Positions 12,525 to 24,639 of a stretch of 64,000 bases of DNA are shown here, piece after piece (the first letter of the stretch is position 1; each line of letters begins with the position of its first letter). Made by a program: the position numbers and the translations under genes. The notes below the pieces were generated by a model. That model was not told where the DNA came from, ran no database searches, and worked only from the letters and a program-made list of their open reading frames with translations. The stretch covers positions 1,178,001 through 1,242,000 of the forward strand of contig JANUWF010001213.1 in NCBI GenBank assembly GCA_026120185.1, read 5' to 3'. The stretch is from Voacanga thouarsii (Eukaryota; Streptophyta; Magnoliopsida; Gentianales; Apocynaceae).

Positions 12525-14056
12525 TATAATTTATTATTGATTGCTTTCGTAGAATTCGTGTATGTCTTATTTTGAAAGGCATAGGCATTTGAAATTATGC
12601 TTCAATTTATTCATGAATTCTTGTGACAAAATGGTGCCTGGATCAATGCCTGAAGAAAACCCCTGGAAAAGAAACAAAGAAGGCATGAAAACGGAGTTAG
12701 AACTAGGAAGGTTAGCCACGGGAGGCTTCTTGCAAGCTCTGTGTCACTTGGGAATTTTTTCTCTCCCAAGCCATAGCTGGCCCATATACAACCGCGGGAG
12801 GATCAATGTTTTTTTTTACCTTGATCTATGGGAGGCTTATACAAAGCCTCCTACGGCTGTGTGTCTGGATCAATGCACGATTCGTTCATTTTTTAGCGGT
12901 TCGGGTTGTCGATCTCAATTCAGCTACTGAAGACAAATTTGGTTTTGCAATTCCTTGCAATTTCTTTTTCTTTTGGGTCCCATATCACATGAGATTATTT
13001 TTCTTGCAATGGTTTATTTATGGTATTAAATAATTTTACATGAAAATGGTTAGTAAAGGGAAACCACCTTAAAATTAAACAAGATCATTTTAATTTTATT
13101 ATTATTATGATGTTTAATCTATTATTTGGCCAGATAAGATTTAAGGGATAGAAAATAGCATGTAAAAGGTTTACTTTTGGAGCATATCTATTTATTTAAT
13201 TTTGTGATCAAATACCCAAAAGGTTTTTAAGAAATTAATTTTTTTTCTAGACAAAACAATTAAGAAAAATATTTTTTAAATAGAACTTAGGAGTTTTAAA
13301 ATAAAATTTATGATTTATTCTTCCAAAGGCTATTATCCTTGACGTGGAGAATAATTTGAATTTGGGTATTTTAAATTTAGTTCCTATATATGGTTTTTAA
13401 TTTAAATAGTGAAAATAAAATTTTATGGTTTATTCTCTTAAAGGCTTTTATCCTTGACATAGAGAATAATGTTGAATTTTTGGATTTTACTAAAGTTAAT
13501 GAAAATCAAAATATTTTTTAAAAAAGGAATGTTTTTCCAAAAAATTATTTTTCTCAAAAGATTAAGTTAGAAAGGGGTTCTAACGGCCCCCACGGCTTTC
13601 ATCACGGATTCCTAGTTGAGATTGTGGTTATCATCGCATCAGTTTGAGCATGACCCCATATGATGGATTTTTACGAGAATCTAGAACGAACAGAGGAATT
13701 ATAATTAAATCTTAGGATAAGTGTTAGTGTCGGCCAGCCTATCGTTGGAGGCATTAATACTGGATTATCCGTAGGTGGTAAGAGTAGTGACCATCCTATC
13801 AATGAAATTATTTATGGATCATTACCGATTAAATAAGTTTAATTTATGATGGTTATACACTTAATTGAGAAAGTTGTCAACCTTCCTATGATGCTATGTT
13901 ATTTTTTTTAAGAGCCAAATTATTCATATTTTTTTATAATGGTTTTAATAGGTTAACAATTTCATGTAAAAAATATGATGTTTTAAATGTGCATTTTTAT
14001 TTATATTTTTGCAAATAAATATTTTTCTGAATGAAGTTTTTTTCCAATCAATAGAA

Positions 14057-14860
14057 ATGTCTGATTTCAGTACTTTGTCCATTATTCTCAAGGAGAATAA
14101 GTTAACTAGATCCAACTATGGGGACTAGAAATAGAATCTGAACATAGTACTTATTGCAAAAGAGTAAATTATATTTTGACCGATCCTTGTCTTGAAATTG
14201 GGGAATATTCTATGGACTAGGATAGTGAGGTGGAAAAGGTATGAAGGAAAGCTGATGAAATTGCTCGATGTAATATGTTGGCTTTCATGTCCAATGTTCT
14301 CCAGTCTAAATACAAAAACATGCCAACTGCGTATGACATCAATGTATCATTGCATACCTTGTTTGCTGACAAGAGCCGACCCGCAAAGCAGGAGGCTCTT
14401 AGAGCAATCATAAACATTAGGATAGCTGAGAAAGCATCAGTTTACAAGCATATGCTCAAGATGATTGCTCACTTCGAGGAAGCCAAGGTTCTAGGGGTAA
14501 CAATTGATGCTGAGAGCCCAATTGACATGGTTCTTGAGACTTTTCCATATTCCTATTATCAATTTAAGCTAAATTATAGTATAAACAAGTTGAATATGTC
14601 TTTGACTGAGTTAATAAAAGAACTTCAGGCTACTAAGAAAATCATGAAGCTTGTGTCAAAGGTTTAGGTTACTCACTTTAGACCATCATCTAGAATTAGG
14701 GCCCAGCCTAAGAAGTTTAAGAAGAAGAAAGCCCAATACAATATAGAGGCCTAGTCCAAGGCATCTAAGCCCGGTCCGTCCAAGCCCAAGGGCAAGTGTT
14801 TTAAGTGCGGCAAGAAAAGGTACTTCATAAAGGATTTTTGGACTTCTTAGTCAAGTCCTC
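14057..14860 (+). pseudogene. Copia gag, broken
   Basis: The frame opens MSDFSTLSIILKENKL and hits a stop at the tryptophan of the usual NYxxW motif (TAG near 14126). An open stretch at 14275-14667 matches the UBN2/retrotran_gag type of copia capsid: SRPAKQEALRAIINIRIA, then ETFPYSYYQFKLNYSINK. The zinc knuckle at about 14797 keeps CFKCGKK, but the His and last Cys of CX2CX4HX4C are replaced, so it would not bind zinc normally. Confidence 0.85.
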
Positions 14861-14879
14861 CTTAGGTATTACTCTTTAC

Positions 14880-15588
14880 TTAGAGTTATTTTGATGGTTG
14901 GATCATCATCCACTTGGATTGTTGACTCCGAAGCCACTGACTATATCTATAACTCCTTGAAGGGGTTCAACAAGATAAGGTGACTCAGTAGAGGAGAACA
15001 TGAATTAAGAGTGAGCAACAGAGCACAAGTATAGGCCGAGGTAGTGGGAGACTTGGAACTTTTATTTGATTGTAGTTTTAAAAGATATTTTTATAGGTTT
15101 CTAGTTTTAAATAGAATTTGATTTCAGTTTCAAGATTGATTAATCAAGGCTATTCTATTTCTTTCCATTCTGGTATTTCAATCAGTAGAAATAGAAAAGT
15201 TATTTGCACTGGAAACATGCATGGAAATCTTTTTTATATTAATCCTATTGATTATCAAATAAATAATACTCAGAAGAAACTTAATAATAAGAAGAGAAAG
15301 GCCATATCAAATAACTCTTATTTTTGGCACTTGAGATTAGAACATCTAAATCATAATTAGATTCAGAAGTTAATCTAAAATGGGTCTTTGGACTCATTGA
15401 AATTAGAAGGATGGTTTCAGTGTGAATCTTATCTTATGGGTAAATTGACCAAAAGGTTCTTTACTCAAAAAGTGGAAAGGGCCAAGGAAATGTCTTTCAT
15501 ACTGTTGTTTGTGGTCCTATATTTTCACCATCTAGAGGAGGTTATAATTACTTTATCACGTTCTAATATGATATTATGTGGGTAGATT
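14880..15588 (+). pseudogene. Copia protease to GAG-pre-integrase remnant
   Basis: The segment TWIVDSEATDYIYNS near 14911-14955 is the copia protease active site with DSGA changed to DSEA. WHLRLEHLN at 15325 is the GAG-pre-integrase signature, followed by CESYLMGKLTKR. A few residues of integrase follow (about 15500-15588) before the breakpoint. In-frame stops at about 15358 and 15376 and frameshifts interrupt it. Confidence 0.8.
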
Positions 15589-16370
15589 TGTGGAAAAATG
15601 GCAAACAAATGGGCAAAATCTTTGGCTTAAGTAGTATAACCCAAACAGTGAAAATTTGTGGCAAAATGAAGAAAGAAAACTATCTTAGTATTCCCTAGCA
15701 AACCATTGAAGAACAAAGCATCAAAGACCTACAAGAAATATAACAAGACCTACTACAAATTCACCCCAATATCCTTGACACAATAAAAGAAATCAAGAAT
15801 AAAAGAAGTAGAATTATAGGCGCCTAAGTAATGGAATCCGATAAACCTTAGAAGAACAAAGCAACTAAGACCCAGTCAAGAGAAACCACATTGGATTATC
15901 CAAAGATTTTATAGACTCATTCATAGCGAGGACTATGCCCTAAACAGCGTCTTGAACAAGATGAATAAGGAGGTTTAAACCTTTCAAAGCTCTCTTTCAC
16001 AATTTGAATAAAGTAAGATGAATTGTCTTGTGAAATTACAAAAGATGTATTTATACTACCCTAACCCTAGCTAAGTGACTACTGAGGCCCCAAGACACTT
16101 TAACGGCTTCAAAGGTTTTTACAAAGTATTTAAAATATAGTGAATGCAGAGAAAATAGTAAAAATTGGCAAAATAGGGTGTCTTGCCGATTGGGCTTGGC
16201 GCCGGAGCAAGTGCTGGACTTGGTGCCAAGTCAACGCTGGAATTTCGGTGTTTGCCAGGCTGAATACACCTGGCGCCAGGTCTACCTATTGGGGCCAACA
16301 CCAGGTGTAGTTTGGTAGCTGAATTTCAGCGTTTTCTCTCTTATTTTCTCCCTCTTTTGGTGCAGGCATG
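15589..16370 (-). mobile_element. Likely 3' LTR region of the gypsy fragment
   Basis: It lies downstream of integrase. On the minus strand it has a purine-rich tract (about 16335-16362), a GC-rich stretch with the perfect palindrome ACCTGGCGCCAGGT at 16268-16281, and a TATA-like 'gtataaatac' near 16050. That order fits polypurine tract, U3 and promoter. The exact LTR ends are not visible and no second copy is in the window. Confidence 0.45.
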
Positions 16371-16534
16371 GGCTGTTGTTAGGATTCCTTTTGAATGTTC
16401 ATCAAATTAAGTTCTCAGCTATCTTTATCATTCTTACAAATCTTTTCCATCATCAAGTATGGTTGTAGGAGCAATTGGATATCGCCTTGGAGTCTCTTGG
16501 TCCTTGATCTTGTCATTAGCCCTTGCATTATTGC

Positions 16535-17820
16535 TCACCCTTCTTGAGTTTGAACTGCTTGGTTAGCTTGGTTAACTTGATTCCTATTATTTTCCCCTTC
16601 TTGAAGCTGATTCTTCCACGAATTATCATCTACATCAAAAGGAGTTAAATCACTAACGTTAAATATAGCACTGACTTTAAACTCACCGGATAAATTGATC
16701 TTGTAGGCATTATTTCCAACTTGGCTAATGACTTGGAAAGGTCCATCGCCTCTTGGGTCCAACTTGCTCTTCCTTTAAATAAGAAATCTCTCCTTGTGAA
16801 GGTACACCCAAACCCAATCGCCAAGCTTAAATGAAATCTGTTTCCTTCTTTGATTGTGCTTAAGTGTAATATCTTCATTTTGTTTTGCGATGGTTGCCTT
16901 TACTTTTTCATGGAATGCCTTCACTAATTTGGCTTTCTTGGCTCCGTCAAGATTCATGTGTTCTTCTATAGGCAAAGGAACCAAGTCCAAAGGTGTTAGA
17001 GGATTGAAACCATAAACAACTTCAAAAAGAGAATAAGAAGTAGTAGAATGGATAGCCCGGTTGTAAGCAAACTAAATGTGCGGCAAGCACTCTTCCCAGT
17101 TCTTCAAGTTTTTCTTCATAATGGTCCTCAAGAGTTGAGTGAGTGTCCAGTTGACCACCTTTGTTTGCCTATCTGTTTGGGGTGACAAGCTGTGAAAAAC
17201 AAAATATTAGTACCAAGTTTATTCTACAAGACCCTCTAAAAATGGCTAAGAAATTTAGTATCCCTATCCGACACAATAGTATTTAGAATTTCATATATCC
17301 TTACCACTTCCTTGAAGAATAAATCTACAATATACGAAGCATCATTTATCTTAGAACAAGCCACAAAATAAGCCATTTTTTAGAATCTATCAACAAAAAA
17401 AAAATGTGGAATCCTTGCCCCCTTTAGACCTAGGCAACCTTAAGATAAAGTCCATTGAAATATCAACTCAATGAGCATTTGGAATGGGCAAAGGAGTATA
17501 CAGTCCATGTGGAAATGACCTAGATTTAGCTCGCCTACATGTTATGTATTGAGAACAATATTTTTCTACATTCCTTCTCATTTTTTGCTAAAATAAATGT
17601 TTTTTAAGTGTGCCTAAAGTTTTTACAATACCAAAATGTCCCATTAGTCTCCCACTATGGGCCTCCTTGACTAGCAATTCCCTAATTGACCCTTTTGGCA
17701 CATAAAGTCTTGACTCCCTAAACAAAAATCTGTCTTGCCTATAGTATTTAACAAATGTACATTTTTTCAAAAGCATGAAATATTTTCCCAAACTCCTCAT
17801 CATTTTCATACATTCCATTC
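16535..17820 (-). pseudogene. Gypsy integrase, broken
   Basis: From high to low coordinates: the zinc-binding segment SRLYVPKGSIRELLVKEAH (within 17588-17818) has both His, but the second Cys of the following CxxC is Tyr (CSQY). Remnants of the catalytic core follow (about 17000-17560), including NRAIHSTTSYSLFEVVYG. Then a linker DLVPLPIEEHMNLDG (16990) leads to the C-terminal domain DPRGDGPFQVISQVGNNAYK (about 16760). Several stops and frameshifts interrupt it. Confidence 0.85.
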
Positions 17821-18507
17821 ACAAGCTCAAAACTTAGAATTTTAGCATCTAAAGAGTTTAAAAGTGCATACCTTTGAGATAGTGCATCCGCAACCATATT
17901 GCCCTTATCTTTTTTATATTGAATGACATAAAGAAATGTCTCAATAAACTCCATCCACCTTACATGTCTCTTGTTTAAGTTTTGTTGGCTTTTGAGGTGC
18001 TTGAGGGTTTTATGGTTGGTGTGGATCACAAACTCTCTTGGCAATAGGTAGTGTTGCAAATATTTTAAAGTCTTCATCAAGGCAAAAAGTTCTTTGTTAT
18101 AGGTGGAGTAATTGGTGGCTACCCTGAACAATTTCTCACTGAAATAAGCAATGGGTTTTCGATCTTGGGTTAGAACCGCACCTATTCCCACCCACTTGCG
18201 TCACACACTATCTCAAATGCTTTATCAAAGTTTGGTAGGATAAGAATTGGGGCTTGGTTTAATTTATCTTTAAGGGTTTGAAAGGCTTTTTGTTGGGCTT
18301 CCTTTTGCTTAAATCCCACCTTTTTCTTCACCAATTCGGTTAGAGGGGTTGCTTGGGTGCTAAAGTTTTTGATGAATCTCCTATAGAAGCTAGCTAGCCT
18401 ATGGAAGCTATGAACCTTGGTAATAGTGGTAGGAGTGGGCTAATCTTGGATGGTTTTCACTTTTTTGTCATCAACCTCAATCCTCTTAGCACTCATAACA
18501 TACCCCA
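17748..18507 (-). pseudogene. Gypsy reverse transcriptase end and RNase H, broken
   Basis: The 17748-18191 stretch is a long open RNase H region: [19 protein letters not shown], then [13 protein letters not shown] and [14 protein letters not shown]. Upstream, in a different frame, 18191-18507 reads the RT thumb/connection: ASFYRRFIKNFSTQATPLTE and QKAFQTLKDKLNQAPIL. The element is severed at SAKRIEVDDKK near 18500. Confidence 0.85.
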
Positions 18508-18912
18508 AAAACTACAAAATTTAGCCACATTATTATGTGTTTTGCAATGGAAAAGTTCAAATAGGAAATTTCGATAAGTCACTTATTAAGTCATCCATAA
18601 AAAATTTTGGCATTCCAACGATGGTAAATATAGATGAAGGATGCCACTTGCCATAAATATGTTATTCACTGGCCACACATCAAAAGGCATTTTATGGAAA
18701 ATAGTGTATTTGCCATGTAGAGCTGGCACGACAGATCACAAAGTATGTAATGTGAACCAAGGTATTTGCTATTCAGAGATGATTTTCCATTACAATTGGA
18801 CATATTTCTGAATATTTTTTCCACTATAAATTACCAACATGCTATGATTGATTTCCTTGCTGATCATATACAAAGCGAACAATCCATCTTCCCTATTCTA
18901 AAAAATAGGAAA
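18508..18912 (+). repeat. Promoter flank of psi6
   Basis: The array resumes in the middle of the usual upstream flank. About 80 bp ('gttcctagtacttgg...') that should precede it is missing at the transposon junction. The flank then runs unbroken to the psi6 start. Confidence 0.75.
18825..18831 (+). promoter_or_regulatory. TATA box of psi6
   Basis: TATAAAT in 'ccactataaattacc', about 85 bp before the psi6 ATG. Confidence 0.5.
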
Positions 18913-20591
18913 TGGAGCAAGAAATATCATACTGCTTGTAAGAGTTGGCACTACTAGTCTAACTGCTTCGGCTTGCTTAAAAGCCCAAGAAATACCTAAC
19001 ACTGTCTTAGAAAAGGAGGATTGTTACAGTTCACTATGGAAAAAGCATTCATACAATCGCTTGAATCTTTATTTTGTCAAAAAGAATTTTTCCAACTTCC
19101 TTATTTGTTAATCCCTTTTAATGCATCCACATTTGTTGTGAAATCTGACTTTATCCAATATTTGGATAACTATACCTCTCACTTTGAAATCAGGCCAAAT
19201 TATAATCACTTTGTTTAGTCAGCTTCGTTTGATACACATGACGGAAAATGGCTTGCTTTAGTCATGGACGAGCCATCAAGAATGATTAAGAAGTGTGCTG
19301 CAAAGTTTCCTTTTGTATCAATAGGTGGAAATAGCAAACCGTTTATTCCAAAAATTGAAGGAGTTGATACTTTTTACGGGACGATAATTCATTCTTCGAG
19401 TTATAAAAATGGAAAAGAATTTCCAAAGAAAGATGTCTTGGTATGGGTTGTGGTAATTCTGGCATTGAAATTTCTGATGATTTGGCAAGTAGCGATACAA
19501 AGGCCTTGATTGTTACCCACAAGCCTGGAAGTTTTTCGAACCATGTATTAATCCTTATTTAAAAAATTTTTGTCTCATTTTCTTATATTTGAGATATTGC
19601 CCAATATGTAATTGTTCCATTCATATGACATAATTTTGGGGAAAAAACTATTTCCATGTCTGTCATTCAACAAAAATTCATTTCGGTTCTTGTAATCTAT
19701 AATTTTCCTTAAATGCAATTACTAGAACAAGAAACGTATGATTGTCTTTTTCACCGTTTTCTATACGTTAATGCCTTTATGGCAATTTTTGTTTTTTCAA
19801 TATTTAAAGTCAATATAGAATCTCTTTGTCACCATTTTCCCTATCAATTTTTGAATTGCCTTGTTTTTTTTGCACTGTGTCTCAAGTGCATGTTCTCCCA
19901 AAAGAAATAGTGAGACTTGGAATGATACTTCTGCAATTTTTACTTTGCAGTATTGTGGATACACTTGTTCTCATGTTTGTGAATTTGGCATTTGGAAATA
20001 TTTCTGACTTTGGTATGCAAAGGCTAACTAAAGGACCTTTCCATCTAAAGAAAACAACGGGGTAGTCTCCAGTTATTGATGTTGGAATAGTTCACAAGAT
20101 CAAATCCGGAGAAATTGTACCTACGTACGCAATTTAAAAATTAATAGGAATTACATGCTACACCAAATTTATGTTTCTTTTTCTTTTTGGCTTCATAGGT
20201 TCTCCCATCAATAAAAAAGATTGACGATGTTTGTGTTGAATTTTCAAATGCTAAAATAGAAAAATTCGGTGCTCTTATTCTAGCAACTGGCTATAGAAGT
20301 ACAGTGAGCAATTGGCTAAAGGTGCATTAAAATTTCATTTTTAGTAACAAAAAGTCAACTTGATGAAATAGTAAGTTGATTTCTTGTAGACTTAGCTAAG
20401 TTTCTATTTGCACAGGATGATAGTTGCCACTTCGAAGAAGATGGAATGCCTAGAAAAATGAAACCTACTCACTAGAGAGGCGAAAATGGACTATATTATG
20501 CTGGATTTTCAGGCCATGGCCTTTACAGAATTCCAAATAATGCAAAAATATTGCCAAAGATATAGCTTTTCATTTCAGATACCAAGAATGA
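18913..20591 (+). pseudogene. psi6: YUCCA10/11-like pseudogene, subfamily II
   Basis: Exon 1 is 18913-19526, exon 2 about 19886-20118, exon 3 20199-20321 and exon 4 20416-20591. A 1-bp deletion after MEQE breaks the frame at once. The extra T in 'ctttattttgtc' (about 19071) is a frameshift shared with psi12 and psi15. The segment FYGTIIHSSSY at 19372-19404 is an intact class-B monooxygenase fingerprint (FxGxxxHxxxY), good evidence for the family. The next motif VGCGNSG is lost to a 1-bp deletion near 19442. The exon 1 donor is GG instead of GT. Exon 2 has the TAG shared with psi10 and psi15, and exon 4 the TAG shared with psi1, psi3 and psi5. Confidence 0.88.
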
Positions 20592-21715
20592 TGATCAATT
20601 TAATAATTGGTAGCCATATTTGCTATCTCAAGTAATCCAGAAGTGTCTATGTTTTTTTTTTTTTTGTGTTAGAGGGAGGGAGGGAGAAAGGGTGGGGGAG
20701 AGAGAGATATATAGATCATTTCGTATTTAAATTTGTAAGCAAAGTTCTACCAGTTCGTTTATTTCTACTAATATTATTTGTAATTTATTTATGTTACTCA
20801 TATAATCTGATTCACACCTTATTTGTAATTTTTTTATTCAAATTTGGGCAGAGAAATGGTGAAAATATGGAAAATTTCATTTCATGGATTTCGTGTGATT
20901 CATGAAAATAAAAAAGAGCAACTAGTAGTGTAGGAGCAAAGGAAAATATGAAAATTAGTTCTAATGTTCATTGTTACCTAAATAGAATCATTAAACAATT
21001 AAGTTACCCTCATGTATAATCTTTTATATCCACAACATTAAAACTTTTTCCCTTGAAATCATCAAGTTACCATCTCAACGTATCAGATTGAACTTAATCT
21101 TCTACGAGGCTTGGTTTAGGATCTTGACCACTGAACATTCGAAAATCTAAGGAATGGTATTTTGGCAACAAGAGTTCGAAGCATAAGTTTGGAATGGGCA
21201 GACGTAGCAGATTCGAATTGTGAGAAAATCCGTTAGCTTGATTCTTTGATTTTCATTGCATTTTGGAATTTGCAAATATAAAACTTTTAGTTGTGGATGG
21301 TTCTACAAAAATAAAATTCTTAGGCCAAAAAATAGAGAAATTGAGACAGTGACTCAAAATATTACTATTCTTAGCACTTGGATTAGAAGTTAACGGCATT
21401 CTCAATTTTATACCACCTAAAATGGAACACCAGTCCTCAAAGAATAAAATATAGCCACATTATTTGTTTTTTGCCATGTAAAAATTTGAATAGGAATTTT
21501 ACATAAGTTACTTATCAAGTGATTCATAGAAAACCTTATACATTCCAAACAAGATACATATGGAAGGAGGATGCAACATGGTATAAATATGCAATTCACA
21601 TACCACACATCAGAAGACATTTTGTGGAAAATAAAACATCAGCCATATAGATCTGGCGCAGCACATCATGGAGCATTTAAAGTGAACAAACCATTTAATG
21701 TTTCTATTTGAATGG
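20592..21715 (+). repeat. Inter-copy module between psi6 and psi7
   Basis: G/A-rich tract at about 20670-20708. The second-gene-like exon pair is at about 20895-21180 (donor after 'attaaacaa', acceptor TATCAG near 21085). YUCCA flank for a short copy follows, ending 'aaaccatttaatgtttcta'. The 20666-20905 frame with hydrophobic residues is open only by chance of AT content; it is disrupted in several other modules. Confidence 0.65.
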
Positions 21716-21901
21716 GATAAAAGTTGCTATTTCAACAAAGATGGAATGCGCAAAAAAAAAAAAAAAATGAAACTCGCTTGCTGGAGTGCTGAAAATGGAA
21801 TCGACTGTGCTGGATTTTCTACCTTTGTGCTTTTCGGAATATCAAATGGAGCAAAAAATATAGCCAACAATATAGCTAATCATTTCATATACCAAGAATG
21901 A
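21716..21901 (+). pseudogene. psi7: YUCCA-like exon-4-only relic, frame open
   Basis: Short-type copy. A reading frame opens in leftover intron 3 (ATG at 21698, MFLFEWDKSCYFNKDGM) and runs through a poly-Lys stretch made by an A run, then CWSAENGIDCAGF to the normal stop TGA (21899-21901), 67 residues. It is the last tenth of the enzyme and has no cofactor-binding site. The open frame could be chance in a short, slowly decaying exon. Confidence 0.75.
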
Positions 21902-22234
21902 TGATCAACTTAATACCTTGGAGCTATATATTTGCTTTCTCGTGTTATCATGAAGTTTCTCCGTTTTTGTGTGTGTTTGGGGAAGAGAGGGAATGAGAGA
22001 AATTGGGAGATAGGTCATTTAGTGTAATAATTTGATAGTGAAGTTTTGGCAATTATTTAACTTAGCTCATATCATTTATATTTCATTTATGCTACTCATA
22101 TAATTGGATTCCGAGCTTCCGTGTACTTTTTTCTTTTTTGTAACAAAGTATGGAAGGTAAACGGTGAAAAATGCAGCAGATCTTATTTCATAAAATTTAT
22201 ATGAGCCAAGAAAATAAAAAAAGAAGCAGCTATG
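21902..22234 (+). repeat. Downstream module of psi7, first part
   Basis: GA tract near 21975-22010 and the start of the second-gene-like segment ('aagaagcagctatg'). An LTR element is inserted immediately after CTATG (22230-22234). The module resumes at 28717. Confidence 0.8.
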
Positions 22235-23759
22235 TGATAGGGCCTAAATTAGTCATATTTTTCCTAGTTATTTAAGGTTATTTTGTGATACATTCTGTTC
22301 AATAACTAGTCATATTCCTTCATATTGGAGATTTTACCATTGGAAAGGTATTTTGTGTATTATTTCAGATTTTAGGGGTAAAACAAAGCAAAAAAGTCGC
22401 AAAACAGAACATAGGCAGCGCCGGCCAGGGCAGAGAACCGGCGCCGACCATACACTATTGGCATGCACTTCAAGGTGATAAAAAATTATTGAAACAGGAC
22501 CGGAATAGAACCAAACCAGCGCCGGCTGTACTCTGGATAGCATTGTGCTGAAATCAAGAAAAAATCGGTGAATGACTGAAGAAACAGAACACAGCCGGCG
22601 CCGGCTCCAGTAGCCAAGGCGGCACCGGCTGTGCCTTGAGGATAAGACGGAATCTTGATTTTTCCACGCGATTTTTGGTAATCTGCAGAATTTTAGTATC
22701 TTCCTACTTCTACTCAGCCAAGAACCTTGCACCAACGAGTTTAGGCACTTCCTAAGCCTATAAATAGATGGAAAATATAAGAGAAACGGAGAGAATTCAT
22801 AGATCATAACAGAAAATCACTCAAATCAAAGGAAGTATTCTTCAAATCAAGGAGGGTTGTACAAGAAGGTTTTTAAAGGAAGAAGAATGAGACTTGTCTA
22901 TGAGTGCTTTCTTTTACTTTGTTTTTTTTTCTCTGGAACAATGATGTTTTAATTGTTTTATTTGTAATTTGACATTGTTTTAGGTATTCATGATTTTTAG
23001 AGTACTTGATCTTTTGATTAATTAATTGTTCTTGTTGGTATATAATTACTTGAGCTTATTACGAGATTAATTGGTTGGTTCTTTCCATTAACTCACTGAG
23101 ACCAAAGGGGTTGATGGTGGTTACAATTTATTAATTTCATATTTGTTGTCTATTAACTCATGGAGACTAAAGGGGTTAATTGGTGAGGACTAGGTAATTA
23201 AAGGTTAATTGATGTTTGCCGAGACCAAGGATTCATTGGTTAATTTCATGTTTTAAATTTGCCGAGACCAAGGAAATTTAGTCAAGGATTGTGTTTAATG
23301 CATCTTTTAGGTGAATAGTTGAGATAAGACCAAGTGATTCTGATATATCTAGAAGGTAGTGGTTACATGGATTGAAAAAGAAGTGAATCTATCTTTATCC
23401 TTTATGATGCTCAGAGAATAGTTAATTATGATAATGATTAAGTCCTTTAAGATCATGTTTGTCAAGATAATGGTTTGAGTTACATAATTCTCCATCCTTG
23501 ACATGTATATATATTCTTTTATTTTCTTTTATTTTTATTTTTATTTGTTTTTCACTTAATTGAGTCGATTAAACAATGAAAGAAAAGTGATTAATGCATA
23601 CTTGTTCCTGGAGGATCGACACTCGTTTGAACCCTATGCTATGCTTAATGATGAGTACGCTTGCTCATATGTGTAATTTAGGGTTAATGTTTTAATGTAA
23701 ACTTGATTTGGAATGTGCTTCTTTTATATGATTTTTATCCCCAATTAAATACGCATTAA
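22235..23759 (+). mobile_element. 5' LTR of the pol-less element
   Basis: It starts TGATAGGGCC. The U3 part contains repeated GC-rich motifs, including the perfect palindrome AGCCGGCGCCGGCT at 22594-22607. A TATA box (TATAAATA, 22759-22766) follows. Past it, the motif GAGACCAAGG recurs about every 60 bp (23098, 23163, 23221, 23264). The end should be CA by family rule but reads AA. Confidence 0.85.
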
Positions 23760-23764
23760 GTTTT

Positions 23765-23782
23765 TGGCGCTGTTGCCGGAGA
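23765..23782 (+). other. Primer-binding site, tRNA-Asp type
   Basis: TGGCGCTGTTGCCGGAGA lies five bases after the LTR. It matches the complement of the 3' end of plant tRNA-Asp (ideal TGGCGCCGTTGCCGGGGA) with two mismatches, and sets the element's orientation as +. Confidence 0.75.
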
Positions 23783-24639
23783 ACAATATCATGAAAGCTT
23801 GGACTTTGTTGATTTAACCATGTAAATATATAAATAGGTAAATATGTAATATGTAAATTTGTACAATTGTTCTTTCTGCAAAAAGATGCCATATTTTATT
23901 GTTTGTATAGTTTTATTTTAATTTCACTATATGTTGTAAATATGTAAATAGGTAGATACATGTTCATAATAACTAACTTATCTTTGCATGTTTGTATATA
24001 TTGTATATTTAATTTTACTAATGTTAATGTGGAATATGTGTAATCTTTGTATTTTAATTTGTTGATTTTTACGTCTATAATTTTGAGTCAATACTAACTC
24101 TTCTTATTTTCAGGTTTCGACTTTTGCTAACACGATATTTTAGACGGACTATTTTATTTTATTATTTGTTTCTTTATTTACAATTTTTAATTTTAATATT
24201 TAATTGAGAAATTCTTGTTTTAAATGTATTGTGGTCATGCATTCAATTAGGAAAGTTTTAGTTGTCAAAAAAAAAAAAAAGGAGCATTAGTGTATTGGTA
24301 AAATTACAAGCTCACAGTGATGTTTTAGTGACACATCATTAGAAGCATTAGTGAATTCTTTTGTTGCCAATACAAATTCATTTGTTCAGGGGCATGAAGA
24401 AGCTTCCTGACGATTGTACGATCAAAGGAAACAATTAGTTAAGATTGTTGAGGAGATTCATGAGTTCATGCTAGCCCGTACAATTGACCATGGGGGGGGG
24501 GAAGAGAGTCTATGAAGGACAATTGCATGATGTGGTAGGAGGGTATTTGATTCTACTCTATGTGCTCATAATTTTAATATTTCTTTGTCACATAATTTCT
24601 TAGGTTCCTCTCATTTCTTGGAGAACAATAGTCCCAATG

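Larger units (their letters stand above)
12525..15588 (+). mobile_element. Ty1/copia retrotransposon fragment, 5' part
   Basis: Positions 12525-14056 are non-coding leader or LTR sequence with no recognisable primer-binding site. They include two degenerate copies of an approximately 80-bp segment at 13306-13390 and 13416-13490. Gag follows, then protease and the GAG-pre-integrase region, all damaged. The element ends inside the start of integrase at about 15588, where opposite-strand gypsy sequence begins. Reverse transcriptase and the 3' LTR are absent. Confidence 0.75.
15589..18507 (-). mobile_element. Ty3/gypsy retrotransposon fragment, 3' part
   Basis: On the minus strand the order is reverse transcriptase end (18507 downward), RNase H, integrase, then an LTR-like region at 15589-16370. 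It is cut in the reverse transcriptase at 18507, where the YUCCA promoter flank resumes at 'aaactacaaaatttagcc'. It lies tail to tail with the copia fragment; neither has an intact end at the junction. Confidence 0.8.

Noticed and set aside
12562..12930. 122-residue ORF before copia gag
   Set aside because: It lies in the non-coding leader or LTR part of a copia fragment and shows no domain; I cannot support a protein.
22334..22807. 157-residue minus-strand ORF
   Set aside because: Antisense to the LTR U3 region; the 3' LTR breaks the same frame (27283-27750), as expected for non-coding sequence.
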